A stretch of 64,000 bases of DNA from Pseudomonas sp. N3-W (GCF_024970185.1 NZ_CP103965.1:2476001-2540000); one strand, 5' to 3'; positions 8,960 through 18,370 are shown, numbered from the stretch's first letter. The notes: generated by a model not told the origin, from the sequence alone. A program made the numbers and translations.

Positions 8960-9850
8960 TTAGTGGTTCGCGCCAGGTCGCCCACTCTGCTCGGCAAACC
9001 ACTGCATCACCGGCTCGCACGCCGGATGAAACGCCGCCCCCGGTTGCAGGAAAACCGCATACACCCCCCCGGTGTTCAGCGGCCGCCCCAACGGCGCAAC
9101 GAGCACCCCGCGTTCAATGGATTCTTCGGCCAGCACCCTGTCCGTCATGGCCACACCCAGGCCGCGAGCCGCCGCGTCCAGCGCCAGCTCGTCGAGGTTG
9201 AAGGGGATGTGCCGGTACTCGCTCAGCGCTTTGCCGCCATTGGCCGCCAGCCATCGACGCCAGCCTTGCTGGTCCGCCGAGCCATGCAACAGCGCAAAGT
9301 GTTGCAGGTCATCGACCGAATCCAGCGTGCCCAACCCCGGCGCGCAGACCGCCACCAGCGCTTCCTCGAACAAGGTCAGGCTCGCCGGATCGCTGGACGG
9401 CTCGGGCAGATAAATGATGTACGCATCGCTGTCGCTGGCCGGTTCGACGATTTCGGTGGCGACCGTCTCGATGGACAGGGAAATCTGCGGATGCCGGCGA
9501 TAGAAGTCGCTCAGCCTGGGCAGCAACCAGCGCACCGCCAGCGACACATGCATGCGGATGCGAAACGGGCGATTTTGAGGCGACAGTCGCTCTTCCAGGG
9601 TTTTCAGCTGTTCGAGGATGCTGCGGGCGCTGGCCAACACCTGCTCGCCTTCCGGGGTCAGGTGCACGCTGCGGCTGCTGCGCACAAACAGCGGCACACC
9701 GAAATGACTTTCCAGCTGCTGAACCTGTCGACTCACCGCGCTTTGGGTCAGGCACAGCCGTTGCGCCGCCTGGGTGAAGCTGCCCGACTCGGCGACTTCC
9801 ATCAGTGCCTGCATGGCTTGCAGCGAAGGAACGTGACGAATCTTGTCCAT
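8960..9850 (-). CDS. LysR family transcriptional regulator, GcvA-like
   Basis: A 296-residue LysR regulator. The N-terminal winged helix-turn-helix is intact (SFTQAAQRLCLTQSAVSRQV, residues about 24-43) and is followed by the usual substrate-binding domain. The opening PSLQAMQALMEVAESGSF and the GcvA-style effector domain place it in the GcvA/AmpR branch. It is divergent from the FAD oxidase and polyamine-binding protein genes and is the likely regulator of that pair. A palindrome, TATAACGTTGGTTATA, lies 27 bases before its start, in the shared promoter. An effector from polyamine or amino-acid metabolism is inferred from context. Confidence 0.85.
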   Translation of the reverse strand: MDKIRHVPSLQAMQALMEVAESGSFTQAAQRLCLTQSAVSRQVQQLESHFGVPLFVRSSRSVHLTPEGEQVLASARSILEQLKTLEERLSPQNRPFRIRMHVSLAVRWLLPRLSDFYRRHPQISLSIETVATEIVEPASDSDAYIIYLPEPSSDPASLTLFEEALVAVCAPGLGTLDSVDDLQHFALLHGSADQQGWRRWLAANGGKALSEYRHIPFNLDELALDAAARGLGVAMTDRVLAEESIERGVLVAPLGRPLNTGGVYAVFLQPGAAFHPACEPVMQWFAEQSGRPGANH

Positions 9851-9876
9851 GCGTTTTCCGAATGGCTCGATGAATT

Positions 9877-9892
9877 TATAACGTTGGTTATA
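9877..9892. promoter_or_regulatory. Candidate LysR operator between divergent genes
   Basis: TATAACGTTGGTTATA has 6-base arms and a 4-base spacer. It lies in the divergent promoter of the LysR gene and the oxidase operon, 27 bases from the regulator start. Size and position fit a LysR recognition half-operator. No binding evidence is available. Confidence 0.45.
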
Positions 9893-9997
9893 TCACCACA
9901 GACCCAATAAATTCTAGCGACAGCAAGCCGCCAACAAAGAACCTGCATGCGAAAAGCGCATGTCATTGGGCCGGGCGGAACAGTCGATGAGGTAAGC

Positions 9998-11299
9998 ATG
10001 GAAAATGTATGTGGCTGGATTGCGCAAACGGCACAGTCGCCGGCGCGAGATCGCCTGCGGGGCACTCAGCAGGCGGACTGGCTGATCATCGGCGCCGGTA
10101 TAACCGGCTTATCTGCCGCCCATGCGCTCGCCGCGATGCACCCGCAATCGCGCATCGTGGTCGTTGATCGGCAACGGGCGGCGCAGGGCGCTTCGGCGCG
10201 CAATTCCGGTTTTGTGGTGGCCCATGAAAACCCGGTCGGTGACGAGTTGATCGATCGTTCGGGGTTTGCCGACTATCAGGTCGACACGTCGATTTCCCGT
10301 GCCGCGAGTGAAGAAGTGCGCACGCTGATTGCCCGTCACCGCATTGACTGCGACTTTCGCGACAGCGGCTACTTTTTCGCCGTCAACGATCCCGACAAGC
10401 TCGACCATGTCGAAGCCAAGCTGCAAACACTCAACGCCGTCGGCGCTTCGGCGCAGTTTCTGGAAGGTGAACAACTGAGCCGGAAACTCGGCACCCGTCA
10501 TTACCAGGCCGGCATCTGGTGCGGCAACGGCAATGGCCTGCTGCAACCGGCCAAGTACGTCAAAGGCCTGCTGGAGGCGCTGCCGGCCAACGTCAAGCTG
10601 TATGAAAACACCGACATCACCGGTCTGGAGCGCACGAGCAAAGGGCGCCTGCGTGCCAATGGCTTCGGCGGCAGCATCGAGGCCAAACGCGTGCTGGTGT
10701 GCCTCAACGCGTTCGTTGCCCGCAGCGGCATCCCGGACAGCGGCACATTCGCGATGGAACTCAGCGCCAGCCTCACCCGGCCTTTGACCGACGCCGAGTT
10801 TCGCGCCATCGGCAGCGTCGAGCCGTGGGGCGTGTTGTCCACCCGGCCGCTTGGCGCCACGGTGCGATTGACCCCGGACCGTCGGGTGATGATTCGCAAC
10901 ACCGCCGAATACCGCACCAAAGACTTGTCCCTCGGCGATCTGGCCGTGCGCCGACAACACCATGCGCTGGGCTTGCAGCGGCGCTTTCCCGGCTTGACCG
11001 AAGCCGACATCCGCTACACCTGGACCGGCCACCTGAGCGCCTCGCGCAGCGGGCAACCGTATTTTTCCCAGGTTGAACAGGGTCTGTTTGCCGTGGCCGG
11101 GTGCAACGGTTCGGGCGTGGCGCGGGGCAGCCTCTGGGGCCGCTTGCTCGCCGAGCTGGCCTCGGGTTCGAGCTCGCCATTACTCGATGCGGTCATGGAA
11201 CGGGCCCAACCCGGTTGGCTGCCGCCCCGGCCGTTCTTCGACATCGGCGCACGGATTCGCATGCAACTGGAGGCGGTCAGGGCCAGGACAGAAATCTAG
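9998..11299 (+). CDS. FAD-dependent amine oxidoreductase (PuuB/PauB-like, DAO family)
   Basis: A 433-residue flavoprotein of the glycine/D-amino-acid oxidase family. The dinucleotide-binding motif is near residues 28-42 (DWLIIGAGITGLSAAHAL), followed by ARNSGFV, typical of gamma-glutamylputrescine oxidase and its Pseudomonas PauB relatives. The C-terminal flavin-contact region reads GLFAVAGCNGSGVARG. It probably oxidises an amine or gamma-glutamyl-polyamine to an aldehyde and ammonia with release of H2O2. The ATG at 9998 has GAGGT six bases upstream; an earlier ATG at 9947 lacks a site. A polyamine-type periplasmic binding protein follows 62 bases downstream, supporting a polyamine role. The exact substrate is not shown. 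Confidence 0.85.
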   Translation: MENVCGWIAQTAQSPARDRLRGTQQADWLIIGAGITGLSAAHALAAMHPQSRIVVVDRQRAAQGASARNSGFVVAHENPVGDELIDRSGFADYQVDTSISRAASEEVRTLIARHRIDCDFRDSGYFFAVNDPDKLDHVEAKLQTLNAVGASAQFLEGEQLSRKLGTRHYQAGIWCGNGNGLLQPAKYVKGLLEALPANVKLYENTDITGLERTSKGRLRANGFGGSIEAKRVLVCLNAFVARSGIPDSGTFAMELSASLTRPLTDAEFRAIGSVEPWGVLSTRPLGATVRLTPDRRVMIRNTAEYRTKDLSLGDLAVRRQHHALGLQRRFPGLTEADIRYTWTGHLSASRSGQPYFSQVEQGLFAVAGCNGSGVARGSLWGRLLAELASGSSSPLLDAVMERAQPGWLPPRPFFDIGARIRMQLEAVRARTEI

Positions 11300-11361
11300 A
11301 ACAGCAACAACCGACAACCGCACCACAATAACAACAGCGCTTCATTAAGAAGGTGATGAAC

Positions 11362-12450
11362 ATGCACGCCAGACAGCACTTGCTCGTGGCCGTACTCACA
11401 GCGTTTTCGGCGGCGACTTACGCGGATGAAGTCGTCAACATTTCCAACTGGAACGGCTACATCGCCGATGACACCCTGCCTGCGTTCACCAAGGAAACCG
11501 GGATCAAGGCCACTTACGACATTCACGACAGCAACGAAGTGCTCGAATCGAAACTGATGACGGGCAACACCGGTTATGACGTGGTCAGTCCGTCCAACCA
11601 TTTCCTGTCGCGGCTGATCAAGGCCGGCGCGATCCAGAAACTCGACAAGAGCCAACTGCCGAACTGGAAGAACCTCGACCCGGCGCTGATGAAAAAGCTC
11701 GAGGTCAACGACCCGGGCAACCAGTATGGCTATCCCTACATGTGGGGCACGGTGGGCATCGGCTACAACGTCGAGAAGATCAAGGCGATCTTCGGCAACG
11801 TCGATGTCACCCATTCCTGGAGCCTGTTTTTTGATGAGAACAACATCAAGAAGTTGAGTCAGTGCGGCGTGGCGATCATCGACAATCCGACCCAGATCCT
11901 GCCGATCACCCTCAACTATCTGGGCTTGCCACACCACAGCCACGAGCCGGCGGACTATCAGAAAGCCGAGCAGGCGCTGATGAAAATCCGCCCGTACATT
12001 CAGTATTTCCATGCCTCCAAGTACGTCAGCGACCTGGCCAACGGCAATATCTGCGCGGTGATCGGTTTCAACGGCGACGTGGTGCAGGCCGCGACCAGCG
12101 CCAAGGAAGCGAAAAACGGCATTCAGATCGGCTACTCGATTCCCGACGAAGGTTCGACCCTGTGGCTGGACATGGTGGTCATGCCCAAGAGCGCACCGCA
12201 CGAGAAGAACGGCTACACCTACATGAATTACCTGCTACGGCCCGAGGTGATTGCCAATATCACCAACAGCATCCACTACGCCAACCCCAACCTGGCGGCG
12301 GACGCACTGGTGGTGCCCGAGGTGAAGCAGGACCTGGCGATCTATCCGCCGAAAAGCGTGATGGACAAGCTGTTCACAGTCGAGGACCTGCCGGCCAACA
12401 TCGCCCGGTTGACGACACGGTTGTGGACGAAGCTGAAGACCAATACGTAG
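11362..12450 (+). CDS. Periplasmic polyamine-binding protein (PotF/SpuD-like)
   Basis: A 362-residue ABC-type solute receptor. A signal peptide ends about ATYA-DEVV, and the mature start VNISNWNGYIADDTLPAFTK followed by DSNEVLESKLM and GYDVVSPSNHFL is characteristic of the PotF/SpuD/SpuE polyamine receptors. The ATG at 11362 is spaced 8 bases from AAGAAGG; an ATG at 11356 is only two bases away from it. It lies downstream of the amine oxidase, likely in one transcript. No ATPase or permease is adjacent, so it must use a transporter encoded elsewhere or act as a sensor subunit. Confidence 0.87.
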   Translation: MHARQHLLVAVLTAFSAATYADEVVNISNWNGYIADDTLPAFTKETGIKATYDIHDSNEVLESKLMTGNTGYDVVSPSNHFLSRLIKAGAIQKLDKSQLPNWKNLDPALMKKLEVNDPGNQYGYPYMWGTVGIGYNVEKIKAIFGNVDVTHSWSLFFDENNIKKLSQCGVAIIDNPTQILPITLNYLGLPHHSHEPADYQKAEQALMKIRPYIQYFHASKYVSDLANGNICAVIGFNGDVVQAATSAKEAKNGIQIGYSIPDEGSTLWLDMVVMPKSAPHEKNGYTYMNYLLRPEVIANITNSIHYANPNLAADALVVPEVKQDLAIYPPKSVMDKLFTVEDLPANIARLTTRLWTKLKTNT

Positions 12451-12479
12451 TTCCCGCGATCCCTGGTATGACGCAAAAC

Positions 12480-12574
12480 CCCTGTGGGAGCGAGCTTGCT
12501 CGCGATGGCGGGATTACATTCAGCATCATTGTTGATTGATCCACCGCTATCGCGAGCAAGCTCGCTCCCACAGG
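12480..12574. repeat. REP doublet
   Basis: Facing cores CCTGTGGGAGCGAGCTTGCT and AGCTCGCTCCCACAGG with GCGATGGCGG/CCGCTATCGC inner arms, in the gap between the polyamine-binding protein and YceI. The tail near 12592 (GAATCATCGGCATT) weakly resembles the outer flank seen at 164 and 8633. Confidence 0.8.
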
Positions 12575-12716
12575 GGGGCATGTGTCTGCCTTTGAATCAT
12601 CGGCATTGGCATAAGCAGCAATTCTTTGCTTTATTCCCTACAGTGATTGCTGGTGGAGCTCCTACAACGCGCCATCCGCCATCAGGTCTGGCTGCTCACG
12701 TCCCCGGAGTCCCCCC

Positions 12717-13286
12717 ATGAAGCGTCGCCTGCCGTATTTCGCTCCATGGATGGCCGCTTTCATCTTCTGCACCGCCCCCTGCGCCCATGCCGTCGACTAC
12801 ACCCGCGTAAACCCCGCCGCCAGCCAGATCAGTTTCACCTTCAACCAGATGGGCTCGCGCACCTACGGCACGTTCGGTTCATTTCGCGGCACGCTCGATT
12901 TCGACACCGACAGACCCGCCGCCGCCCACGCCAGTTTGAGCATCGACATGGCCAGCATCGACGCCGGTAGCAGCGATGCCGACACCGAACTGCAAAAAGC
13001 CGCCTGGTTCGACCCGGTCACGTATCCGGTCGGCACGTTCGTGTCCACCCGCGTTCAGGATCTGGGCCACAACAGCTACCTGTTTACCGGCAATCTCACC
13101 CTCAAGACCATCACCCGCGAAGTGCAGGTGCAAGTACTGCTGAAACCGGAAAACGGCATTGGCGTGTTCGACGGGCAGTTCGTGCTCAACCGCGACGCCT
13201 TCGGTATCGGTGCGGGGGAGTGGGCGGACACGGTGGTCTCCAAAGACATCAACATCCGTTTTCGGATCGTGGCGCCGGAGCATTAG
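12717..13286 (+). CDS. YceI family periplasmic protein
   Basis: A 189-residue exported protein with a signal peptide ending near CAHA-VDYTRV. The mature part has the YceI lipocalin-like pattern: ASQISFTFNQMG, FRGTLDFD, AWFDPVTYP, FTGNLTLKTITREV and NRDAFGIGAGEWADTVV. YceI proteins bind long isoprenoid or amide lipids in the periplasm, but the physiological role is usually unclear. A GGAG lies upstream of the ATG. It appears monocistronic, with a REP doublet before it and the acetyltransferase 77 bases after it. Confidence 0.88.
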   Translation: MKRRLPYFAPWMAAFIFCTAPCAHAVDYTRVNPAASQISFTFNQMGSRTYGTFGSFRGTLDFDTDRPAAAHASLSIDMASIDAGSSDADTELQKAAWFDPVTYPVGTFVSTRVQDLGHNSYLFTGNLTLKTITREVQVQVLLKPENGIGVFDGQFVLNRDAFGIGAGEWADTVVSKDINIRFRIVAPEH

Positions 13287-13363
13287 GTTTTGCGGGTTAG
13301 CACGCTACAATGCGCCAGCCCGCCAAAACCGCATCAACGCCCAACCCCGGAGTCCGCCCCGCA

Positions 13364-14050
13364 ATGCCCCAGATTCACCACTTCAACAGCCCGTGTCCCG
13401 AATCGGTCAACAGCCAGATCCTGCAATTGGTGGTCGACAACCTGACCGACATCAGCGCCGTGGGATTGCCGCCGAGCAACCTGCTGTACAACGTCTATCA
13501 GTACGCCATCGGCTATGAAGTTCACCTGTATCTGGAGGCGTTGAACGCCAGCACAGGCGTTGCCGTGGAGTTGATCGTGGCGATGGACGCTGACGACCCG
13601 CAGAAGGTCATCGGCTTCCTGCTGTACCTGCCGGTCAAGGGCGATGCCCAGGCGTGCGGCGTGGCCTATATGGCGGTGGACGCCGGTCATCGACGTCAGG
13701 GCGTGGCGCGCTTGATGGTGCAGCAAATGCTGGCGCGCTATCCCCATGCCGAGCTGACGTGCGCGGTGGCCAAGGTGGCGTATTTCGAAGCAATGGGCTT
13801 TCAAGTGGTGGGCGCACGCGCGACCCAGGTGCTGATGAGCACCCGCGACCATCGCAGCGGCGGCTTGATGGGGTTGCTGGATACGGCGCCCATCTACAGC
13901 TCGCTGGAAGTGCGGCAGATTCACACTTACCTCCTGCAAAAACACGGCAAACGAGCGATGATCGATGCTGAAAAACAGCGGGATCGGCATCTGGATCAGC
14001 TGACGCGCAAGGCCGGGGAGTTTGTGCGGGGGCGCTTGAGTCTGGACTGA
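13364..14050 (+). CDS. GNAT family N-acetyltransferase
   Basis: A 228-residue protein with a GNAT core. The acetyl-CoA loop is seen in AVDAGHRRQGVARLMVQQML (about residues 107-126), preceded by the strand VIGFLLYLPV and followed by YFEAMGFQVVG. The C-terminal 60 residues (after DHRSGGLMGLLDTAP) are a charged helical extension not needed for catalysis. The ATG at 13364 has CGGAG 11 bases upstream. The substrate is unknown, and it is not obviously cotranscribed with the glutaminase, which starts 150 bases later. Confidence 0.8.
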   Translation: MPQIHHFNSPCPESVNSQILQLVVDNLTDISAVGLPPSNLLYNVYQYAIGYEVHLYLEALNASTGVAVELIVAMDADDPQKVIGFLLYLPVKGDAQACGVAYMAVDAGHRRQGVARLMVQQMLARYPHAELTCAVAKVAYFEAMGFQVVGARATQVLMSTRDHRSGGLMGLLDTAPIYSSLEVRQIHTYLLQKHGKRAMIDAEKQRDRHLDQLTRKAGEFVRGRLSLD

Positions 14051-14200
14051 GCACTATTCGGTGATTCCCACAGGGGTTTTTAGTGTCTGTGAGATTTTTG
14101 TTAGTGTCATTGCACCCACAAAACTGTGATCCGCCGCGCTCCCGTGGCGTCTAGCGTGAGTGTCCCCGCAATCCCATGGGGCGAGACTTCGGAACCCGGC

Positions 14201-15109
14201 ATGCAAGCGCTGTTGAACGAGATCCTTGACGCAGTCCGGCCGCTGATCGGCCAGGGCAAGGTGGCTGACTACATTCCGGCCCTGGGCACGGTGCCGGCCA
14301 ATCAATTGGGCATTGCCGTGTATGGCAACGACGGCGAACTGTATTGCGCCGGCGATGCGCACACGCTGTTCTCGGTGCAGAGTATTTCCAAGGTGTTCAG
14401 CCTGGTGCAGGCCATCGAACATTCCGGCGAAGCGATCTGGGAACGCCTGGGTCACGAGCCGTCCGGCCAGCCGTTCAACTCCCTGGTGCAGCTGGAATTC
14501 GAGCGCGGTCGTCCGCGCAATCCCTTCATCAATGCCGGCGCGCTGGTGATCTGCGACATCAACCAGTCGCGCTTTGCCGCACCGGCCTTGTCGATGCGCG
14601 ATTTCGTGCGGCGCCTGTCGGGCAATCCGCAGGTGATGGTGGACGGCAAGGTCGCCGACTCCGAATACCAGCACCGTGCGCGCAACGCCGCCATGGCCTA
14701 CCTGATGCAATCCTTCGGCAACTTTCACAACGACGTGGAAGCGGTGCTGCGCAGCTATTTCAGCCACTGCGCATTACGCATGAGTTGCGTGGACCTGGCT
14801 CGGGCCTTCTGTTTCCTGGCCAACGACGGTTTCTGCAAGCACAGCGGTGAACAGATCCTGACCGCGCGTCAGACCCAGCAGGTCAATTCGATCATGGCCA
14901 CCAGCGGTCTCTATGACGAGGCGGGCAACTTTGCCTACCGCGTCGGCCTGCCCGGCAAGAGCGGCGTGGGCGGCGGGATTGTCGCGGTGGTGCCGGGGCA
15001 GTTCACGGTGTGCGTCTGGTCGCCGGAACTGAACGCAGCCGGTAACCCGCTGGCGGGCATGGCGGCGCTGGAGTTGCTCAGTCAGCGGATCGGCTGGTCG
15101 GTCTTCTAA
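14201..15109 (+). CDS. glsB: Glutaminase
   Basis: A 302-residue serine-dependent beta-lactamase-like glutaminase that hydrolyses glutamine to glutamate and ammonia in the cytoplasm. The nucleophile motif S-x-x-K is in [10 protein letters not shown] (about residues 63-72), with further conserved patches [28 protein letters not shown] and [15 protein letters not shown]. Length and N-terminus ([15 protein letters not shown]) match E. coli YneH/YbaS, which decided the ATG at 14201 over an in-frame ATG at 14126. The next gene encodes a glutamyl-phosphate-reductase-like dehydrogenase, so both may serve glutamate metabolism, though a separate promoter fits the 126-base gap. Confidence 0.92.
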   Translation: MQALLNEILDAVRPLIGQGKVADYIPALGTVPANQLGIAVYGNDGELYCAGDAHTLFSVQSISKVFSLVQAIEHSGEAIWERLGHEPSGQPFNSLVQLEFERGRPRNPFINAGALVICDINQSRFAAPALSMRDFVRRLSGNPQVMVDGKVADSEYQHRARNAAMAYLMQSFGNFHNDVEAVLRSYFSHCALRMSCVDLARAFCFLANDGFCKHSGEQILTARQTQQVNSIMATSGLYDEAGNFAYRVGLPGKSGVGGGIVAVVPGQFTVCVWSPELNAAGNPLAGMAALELLSQRIGWSVF

Positions 15110-15235
15110 AGCCAGTGTGGGAGCGGGGTGCCTGTACTTGATGTGTCCGGCAGTCATTACGCCAAGACGCCGCATGACGCTTCGGGAAATTTGCTATACA
15201 TTTTCCGGCCGCCCTCTGCATGGTGAATCCGTTTC

Positions 15236-16738
15236 ATGTCTCTTGCGCTCGAACGTCTTGTCGCTGGCACGCCAATCCCTTTCGCCGGTAATCGTGTCTC
15301 TGTGGTCAGCCCCGAATTGGCGGCACGTTTTGCGCCCGGCGACCATTTGCTGGTGGAACAGGTCAGTGGCGAGTTGCTGCTGATCCCGGTGGCTGACCAG
15401 CAAGCGGCAGCCGTGGCGATCGAGCGCGCACAAGCGGCTTTCAAGGCGATGTCGGCGGTGTCGGACGAGGCGATCAGCGCATTCTTCGACCTGTTTGCCG
15501 GGCGCCTGGAAACTCCGGATTGCTGGGCCTTGATCGAGGCCGCCAACCTGGCTGACATCGAACGGGCCAAGGCGCGCGGACGCTCCACCACCCGCCTGCT
15601 GGCCGACGAGCGTATGCGCCGCGACATGATTGCCGGCCTGCGCGCCTGGCGCGATGCTGCGGCCACGCGCGGCAAAGTCATCAGTTGCGTCGAGCATGAC
15701 GGCTGGAAAGTCGAGCAAGTGGTGTCGCCGCTGGGCATCGTCGCCTTCGTCTTTGAAGGTCGGCCGAATGTGTTTGCCGACGCGGCCGGTGTCTTGCGCA
15801 CTGGTAACACCGCCGTGCTGCGTATTGGCAGCGATGCGTTGGGCACCGCCCAAGCCATCGTCCCGCATGCGTTGAATCCAGCGCTGGCCGAGGCCGGGTT
15901 GCCGGCGGGATCGGTTTCCCTCGTTGAAAGTGTCAATCACGCCGCCGGTTGGGCGATGTTTGCCGACCGCCGTCTGTCGTTGGCGGTGGCCCGTGGTTCG
16001 GGGCGAGCGGTCAGCCAGTTGGGCAGCATCGCGCAACAGGCCGGCACCGCCGTCAGCCTGCATGGCACCGGCGGTGCCTGGCTGATTGCCGATACCGGTG
16101 CGGATGCCCAGCGCTTTGCGGCGGTGGTGCGCAACTCGCTGGACCGCAAAGTTTGCAACACCTTGAACGTCTGCCTGATCCAGCGCGAACGTGCCGCTGA
16201 ACTGGTGCCGCTGTTTCTGGATGCGCTGCAACAGGCCGGCAAGGCGCGGGGTCAGGGCTGCAAATTGCACATCGTCGAAGGCAGTGAATCGTATCTGCCA
16301 AACGATTGGCAGGGCGCCATCGTCGAGGTTTATCGTGCTGAAGGCTATGTCACCGAAGCTCAGTCCGAGCCGCTGCCGGAAGACCAGTTGGGCCGTGAGT
16401 GGGAGTGGGAAGAAACCCCGGAAGTCAGCCTGAAGATCGTTGACGACCTGGACCAGGCGATTGCCTTGTTCAACCAGTACAGCCCGCAATTTACCGTGTC
16501 CTTGATCAGCGAAGAGGCCGAGGTTCAGGAGCGTTTCTACAACGCGGTCAACGCGCCGTTCGTGGGCAACGGGATTACCCGTTGGGTCGACGGCCAGTAC
16601 GCGCTGAACAAGCCGGAGCTGGGGCTTTCGAACTGGGAGAGTGGCCGCCTGTTTGCCCGCAGCGCGATTCTGTCGGGGGATGGGGTGTTTACCGTTCGTA
16701 GCCGGATGACCCAGATTGATCTCGGCATAAAACGCTGA
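15236..16738 (+). CDS. ProA-like aldehyde dehydrogenase with N-terminal extension
   Basis: A 500-residue aldehyde-dehydrogenase-superfamily protein closest in pattern to glutamate-5-semialdehyde dehydrogenase. GIVAFVFEGRPNVFADAAG, the KVCNTLNVCL region with the candidate catalytic Cys (about residue 306), and the C-terminal FVGNGITRWVDGQYALNKPELGLSNW all fit the ProA fold. The first 80 residues have no counterpart in the usual 415-420-residue ProA. It is therefore probably a paralogue rather than the housekeeping proline enzyme, perhaps acting on a related gamma-glutamyl or aldehyde substrate. It lies downstream of glutaminase in the same direction. The function beyond an NAD(P)-dependent dehydrogenase is inference. 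Confidence 0.75.
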   Translation: MSLALERLVAGTPIPFAGNRVSVVSPELAARFAPGDHLLVEQVSGELLLIPVADQQAAAVAIERAQAAFKAMSAVSDEAISAFFDLFAGRLETPDCWALIEAANLADIERAKARGRSTTRLLADERMRRDMIAGLRAWRDAAATRGKVISCVEHDGWKVEQVVSPLGIVAFVFEGRPNVFADAAGVLRTGNTAVLRIGSDALGTAQAIVPHALNPALAEAGLPAGSVSLVESVNHAAGWAMFADRRLSLAVARGSGRAVSQLGSIAQQAGTAVSLHGTGGAWLIADTGADAQRFAAVVRNSLDRKVCNTLNVCLIQRERAAELVPLFLDALQQAGKARGQGCKLHIVEGSESYLPNDWQGAIVEVYRAEGYVTEAQSEPLPEDQLGREWEWEETPEVSLKIVDDLDQAIALFNQYSPQFTVSLISEEAEVQERFYNAVNAPFVGNGITRWVDGQYALNKPELGLSNWESGRLFARSAILSGDGVFTVRSRMTQIDLGIKR

Positions 16739-16756
16739 TTTTTCATCCGCTGGAGC

Positions 16757-16852
16757 CCTCTGTGGGAGCGAGCTTGCTCGCGATGGCGGTTGCACATTCA
16801 ACACTTATGTTGCCTGTCAGACCGCTGTCGCGAGCAAGCTCGCTCGCACAGG
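16757..16852. repeat. REP doublet
   Basis: Facing cores CTGTGGGAGCGAGCTTGCTC and GAGCAAGCTCGCTCGCACAG in the gap between two convergent genes. Its position just after two stop codons suggests it also serves as an mRNA end or stabiliser. Confidence 0.8.
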
Positions 16853-16889
16853 AATGTGTGCAATCACATTCCATATTTCTGCTCATGAA

Positions 16890-17552
16890 TCAGGCCGCAG
16901 CATCCACCGCACGCCCCTGAACTGCACACGTCTCTGGGTGTTCGATCAAGGACACAAAACTACGGCTATCGGCATCCAGCGCATCGATCGAGCCGGTCTC
17001 GATGTCGTACACCCAGCCATGCAGGTTCAACAGGCCTTTTTCCTGGGCCAGGCGCACGCTTGGGTGGGTCTGGATATTGGCCAGTTGCGCGATCACGTTC
17101 TCGCGCACCATCGAACTGACCTTGGCCGCTTCATTGACGTGCTGACGCGATTCGTTGATGACTTTGGCCGATTCGGCATGCTGCAACCAGCCGCTGACGG
17201 CGGGCAGGTGATCCATGCATTTGCACTTGGCAACAGCAGTCATGGCGCCGCAGTCCGAGTGCCCGCAAATCACGATGTCGGTGACGCCCAGTACCGCGAC
17301 CGCATATTCCACCGTGGCCGACACACCGCCGGGATGCGGGCTGTAGGAGGGCACGATATTGCCCGCGTTGCGGATCACGAACAGTTCACCGGGCTCTTGC
17401 TGGGTCAACAGTTCCGGCACGACGCGGCTGTCGGAGCAGGTGATGAACAGCGTGCCGGGGTGCTGGGTGGTGGCCAGGTGTTTGAACAGGTCGGTGCGTT
17501 GTGGAAATGCTTCGTTCTGGAACTTCAAAAAACCGTCGATGAGCGCTTTCAT
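16890..17552 (-). CDS. cynT: Beta-class carbonic anhydrase of the cyanate operon
   Basis: A 220-residue zinc enzyme that interconverts CO2 and bicarbonate. Zinc ligands and active-site residues are visible in [10 protein letters not shown] (Cys/Asp/Arg) and [11 protein letters not shown] (His/Cys). In the cyanate pathway it keeps bicarbonate, a substrate of cyanase, from being lost as CO2. It is the third gene after cynS and the DUF2790 gene, 34 bases beyond the latter, with GAGGAAG before the ATG. Family membership is certain. The cynT name rests on context. Confidence 0.9.
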   Translation of the reverse strand: MKALIDGFLKFQNEAFPQRTDLFKHLATTQHPGTLFITCSDSRVVPELLTQQEPGELFVIRNAGNIVPSYSPHPGGVSATVEYAVAVLGVTDIVICGHSDCGAMTAVAKCKCMDHLPAVSGWLQHAESAKVINESRQHVNEAAKVSSMVRENVIAQLANIQTHPSVRLAQEKGLLNLHGWVYDIETGSIDALDADSRSFVSLIEHPETCAVQGRAVDAAA

Positions 17553-17586
17553 GGTTGCTTCCTCATAAGTGATAAACAGTCGCGGC

Positions 17587-17823
17587 TCAGTTCGAGCAGC
17601 CGTTGCCGAACTCGCTGTATTGCAGAATGTGCGTGACGCCTTTGGAGTCCAGGTAAGTCATTTCCACCGGAGTCGGCCCGCACACGTCGGCGGCCGGTGT
17701 GATGTTCACGACGTGGGCTATGTCCAGTTCCATGCCGTAGCGGTAGGCGACGGCGTCGTCTGCGGCTTGAGCCTGGGTCGACAGGCCGGCGATCAGTGCC
17801 AGGGCCAATAGAATTTTGTTCAT
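17587..17823 (-). CDS. DUF2790 small exported protein inside the cyanate operon
   Basis: A 78-residue protein with a clear signal peptide ([20 protein letters not shown]) and a mature part of about 58 residues. [31 protein letters not shown] and the terminal FGNGC are the DUF2790 pattern, with two cysteines that could form a periplasmic disulfide. A strong GGAGG precedes the ATG. DUF2790 proteins are numerous in Pseudomonas and have no established function that I know of. The gene lies between cynS (80 bases upstream) and cynT (34 bases downstream) on the same strand and is therefore likely coexpressed with cyanate detoxification. Confidence 0.85.
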   Translation of the reverse strand: MNKILLALALIAGLSTQAQAADDAVAYRYGMELDIAHVVNITPAADVCGPTPVEMTYLDSKGVTHILQYSEFGNGCSN

Positions 17824-17902
17824 GGGGCATCCTCCAGATGAAAGTGGTGAATGAAAGAGGTTGGGTGGTTGGCCCGCACTGAGCGTGCGGGCCGGTACTG
17901 AT

Positions 17903-18370
17903 TTAGAAAGGACGCAGTGGCAGGAACTTGCCGTCCAGGGTGATCACGGCGCGAGAGCCGCCTTCCGGATCTTCGACTTTCTTGATGTCCAGCTTGAAGT
18001 TGATCGCGCTGATGATGCCGTCGCCGAATTGCTCGTGAACCAGGGCTTTGAGGGTGGTGCCGTAGATCTGGATCATTTCGTAGAAGCGGTAGATGGTCGG
18101 GTCGGTCGGTACACCCGAGAGGCTGCCGCGCAGCGGGATGATTTGCAGTTGAGCGACGCTTGCGGCATCCAGCTCCAGTTTGTCGCCGACCACTTGGGCG
18201 GCGTCTGCCGGCAGCGGGTGCTGGCCGAGCAGGGCGGCGGTGACGTAGGCCAGGCTCAGGCCGGTGCCTTCGGTCAGGTCCTGCCACGACAGGTTTTTAC
18301 GGGCCTTGGCGTCAAGGATCGAGGTGGTCAGGGCCAGACTGGTGTCGTTGTAAGCGTGGGACTGTTGCAT
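17903..18370 (-). CDS. cynS: Cyanate hydratase (cyanase)
   Basis: This 155-residue enzyme decomposes cyanate with bicarbonate to ammonia and two CO2. An N-terminal helix-turn-helix-like segment ([17 protein letters not shown]) is followed by the catalytic domain. The active-site triad is present as Arg95 and Glu98 in [12 protein letters not shown] and Ser121 in GIISAINFK, equivalent to Arg96, Glu99 and Ser122 of E. coli. The ATG at 18370 has AAGGAG at ideal spacing and gives the family length of 155-156 residues. It is the first gene of cynS-DUF2790-cynT and is divergent from a LysR gene. Confidence 0.97.
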   Translation of the reverse strand: MQQSHAYNDTSLALTTSILDAKARKNLSWQDLTEGTGLSLAYVTAALLGQHPLPADAAQVVGDKLELDAASVAQLQIIPLRGSLSGVPTDPTIYRFYEMIQIYGTTLKALVHEQFGDGIISAINFKLDIKKVEDPEGGSRAVITLDGKFLPLRPF

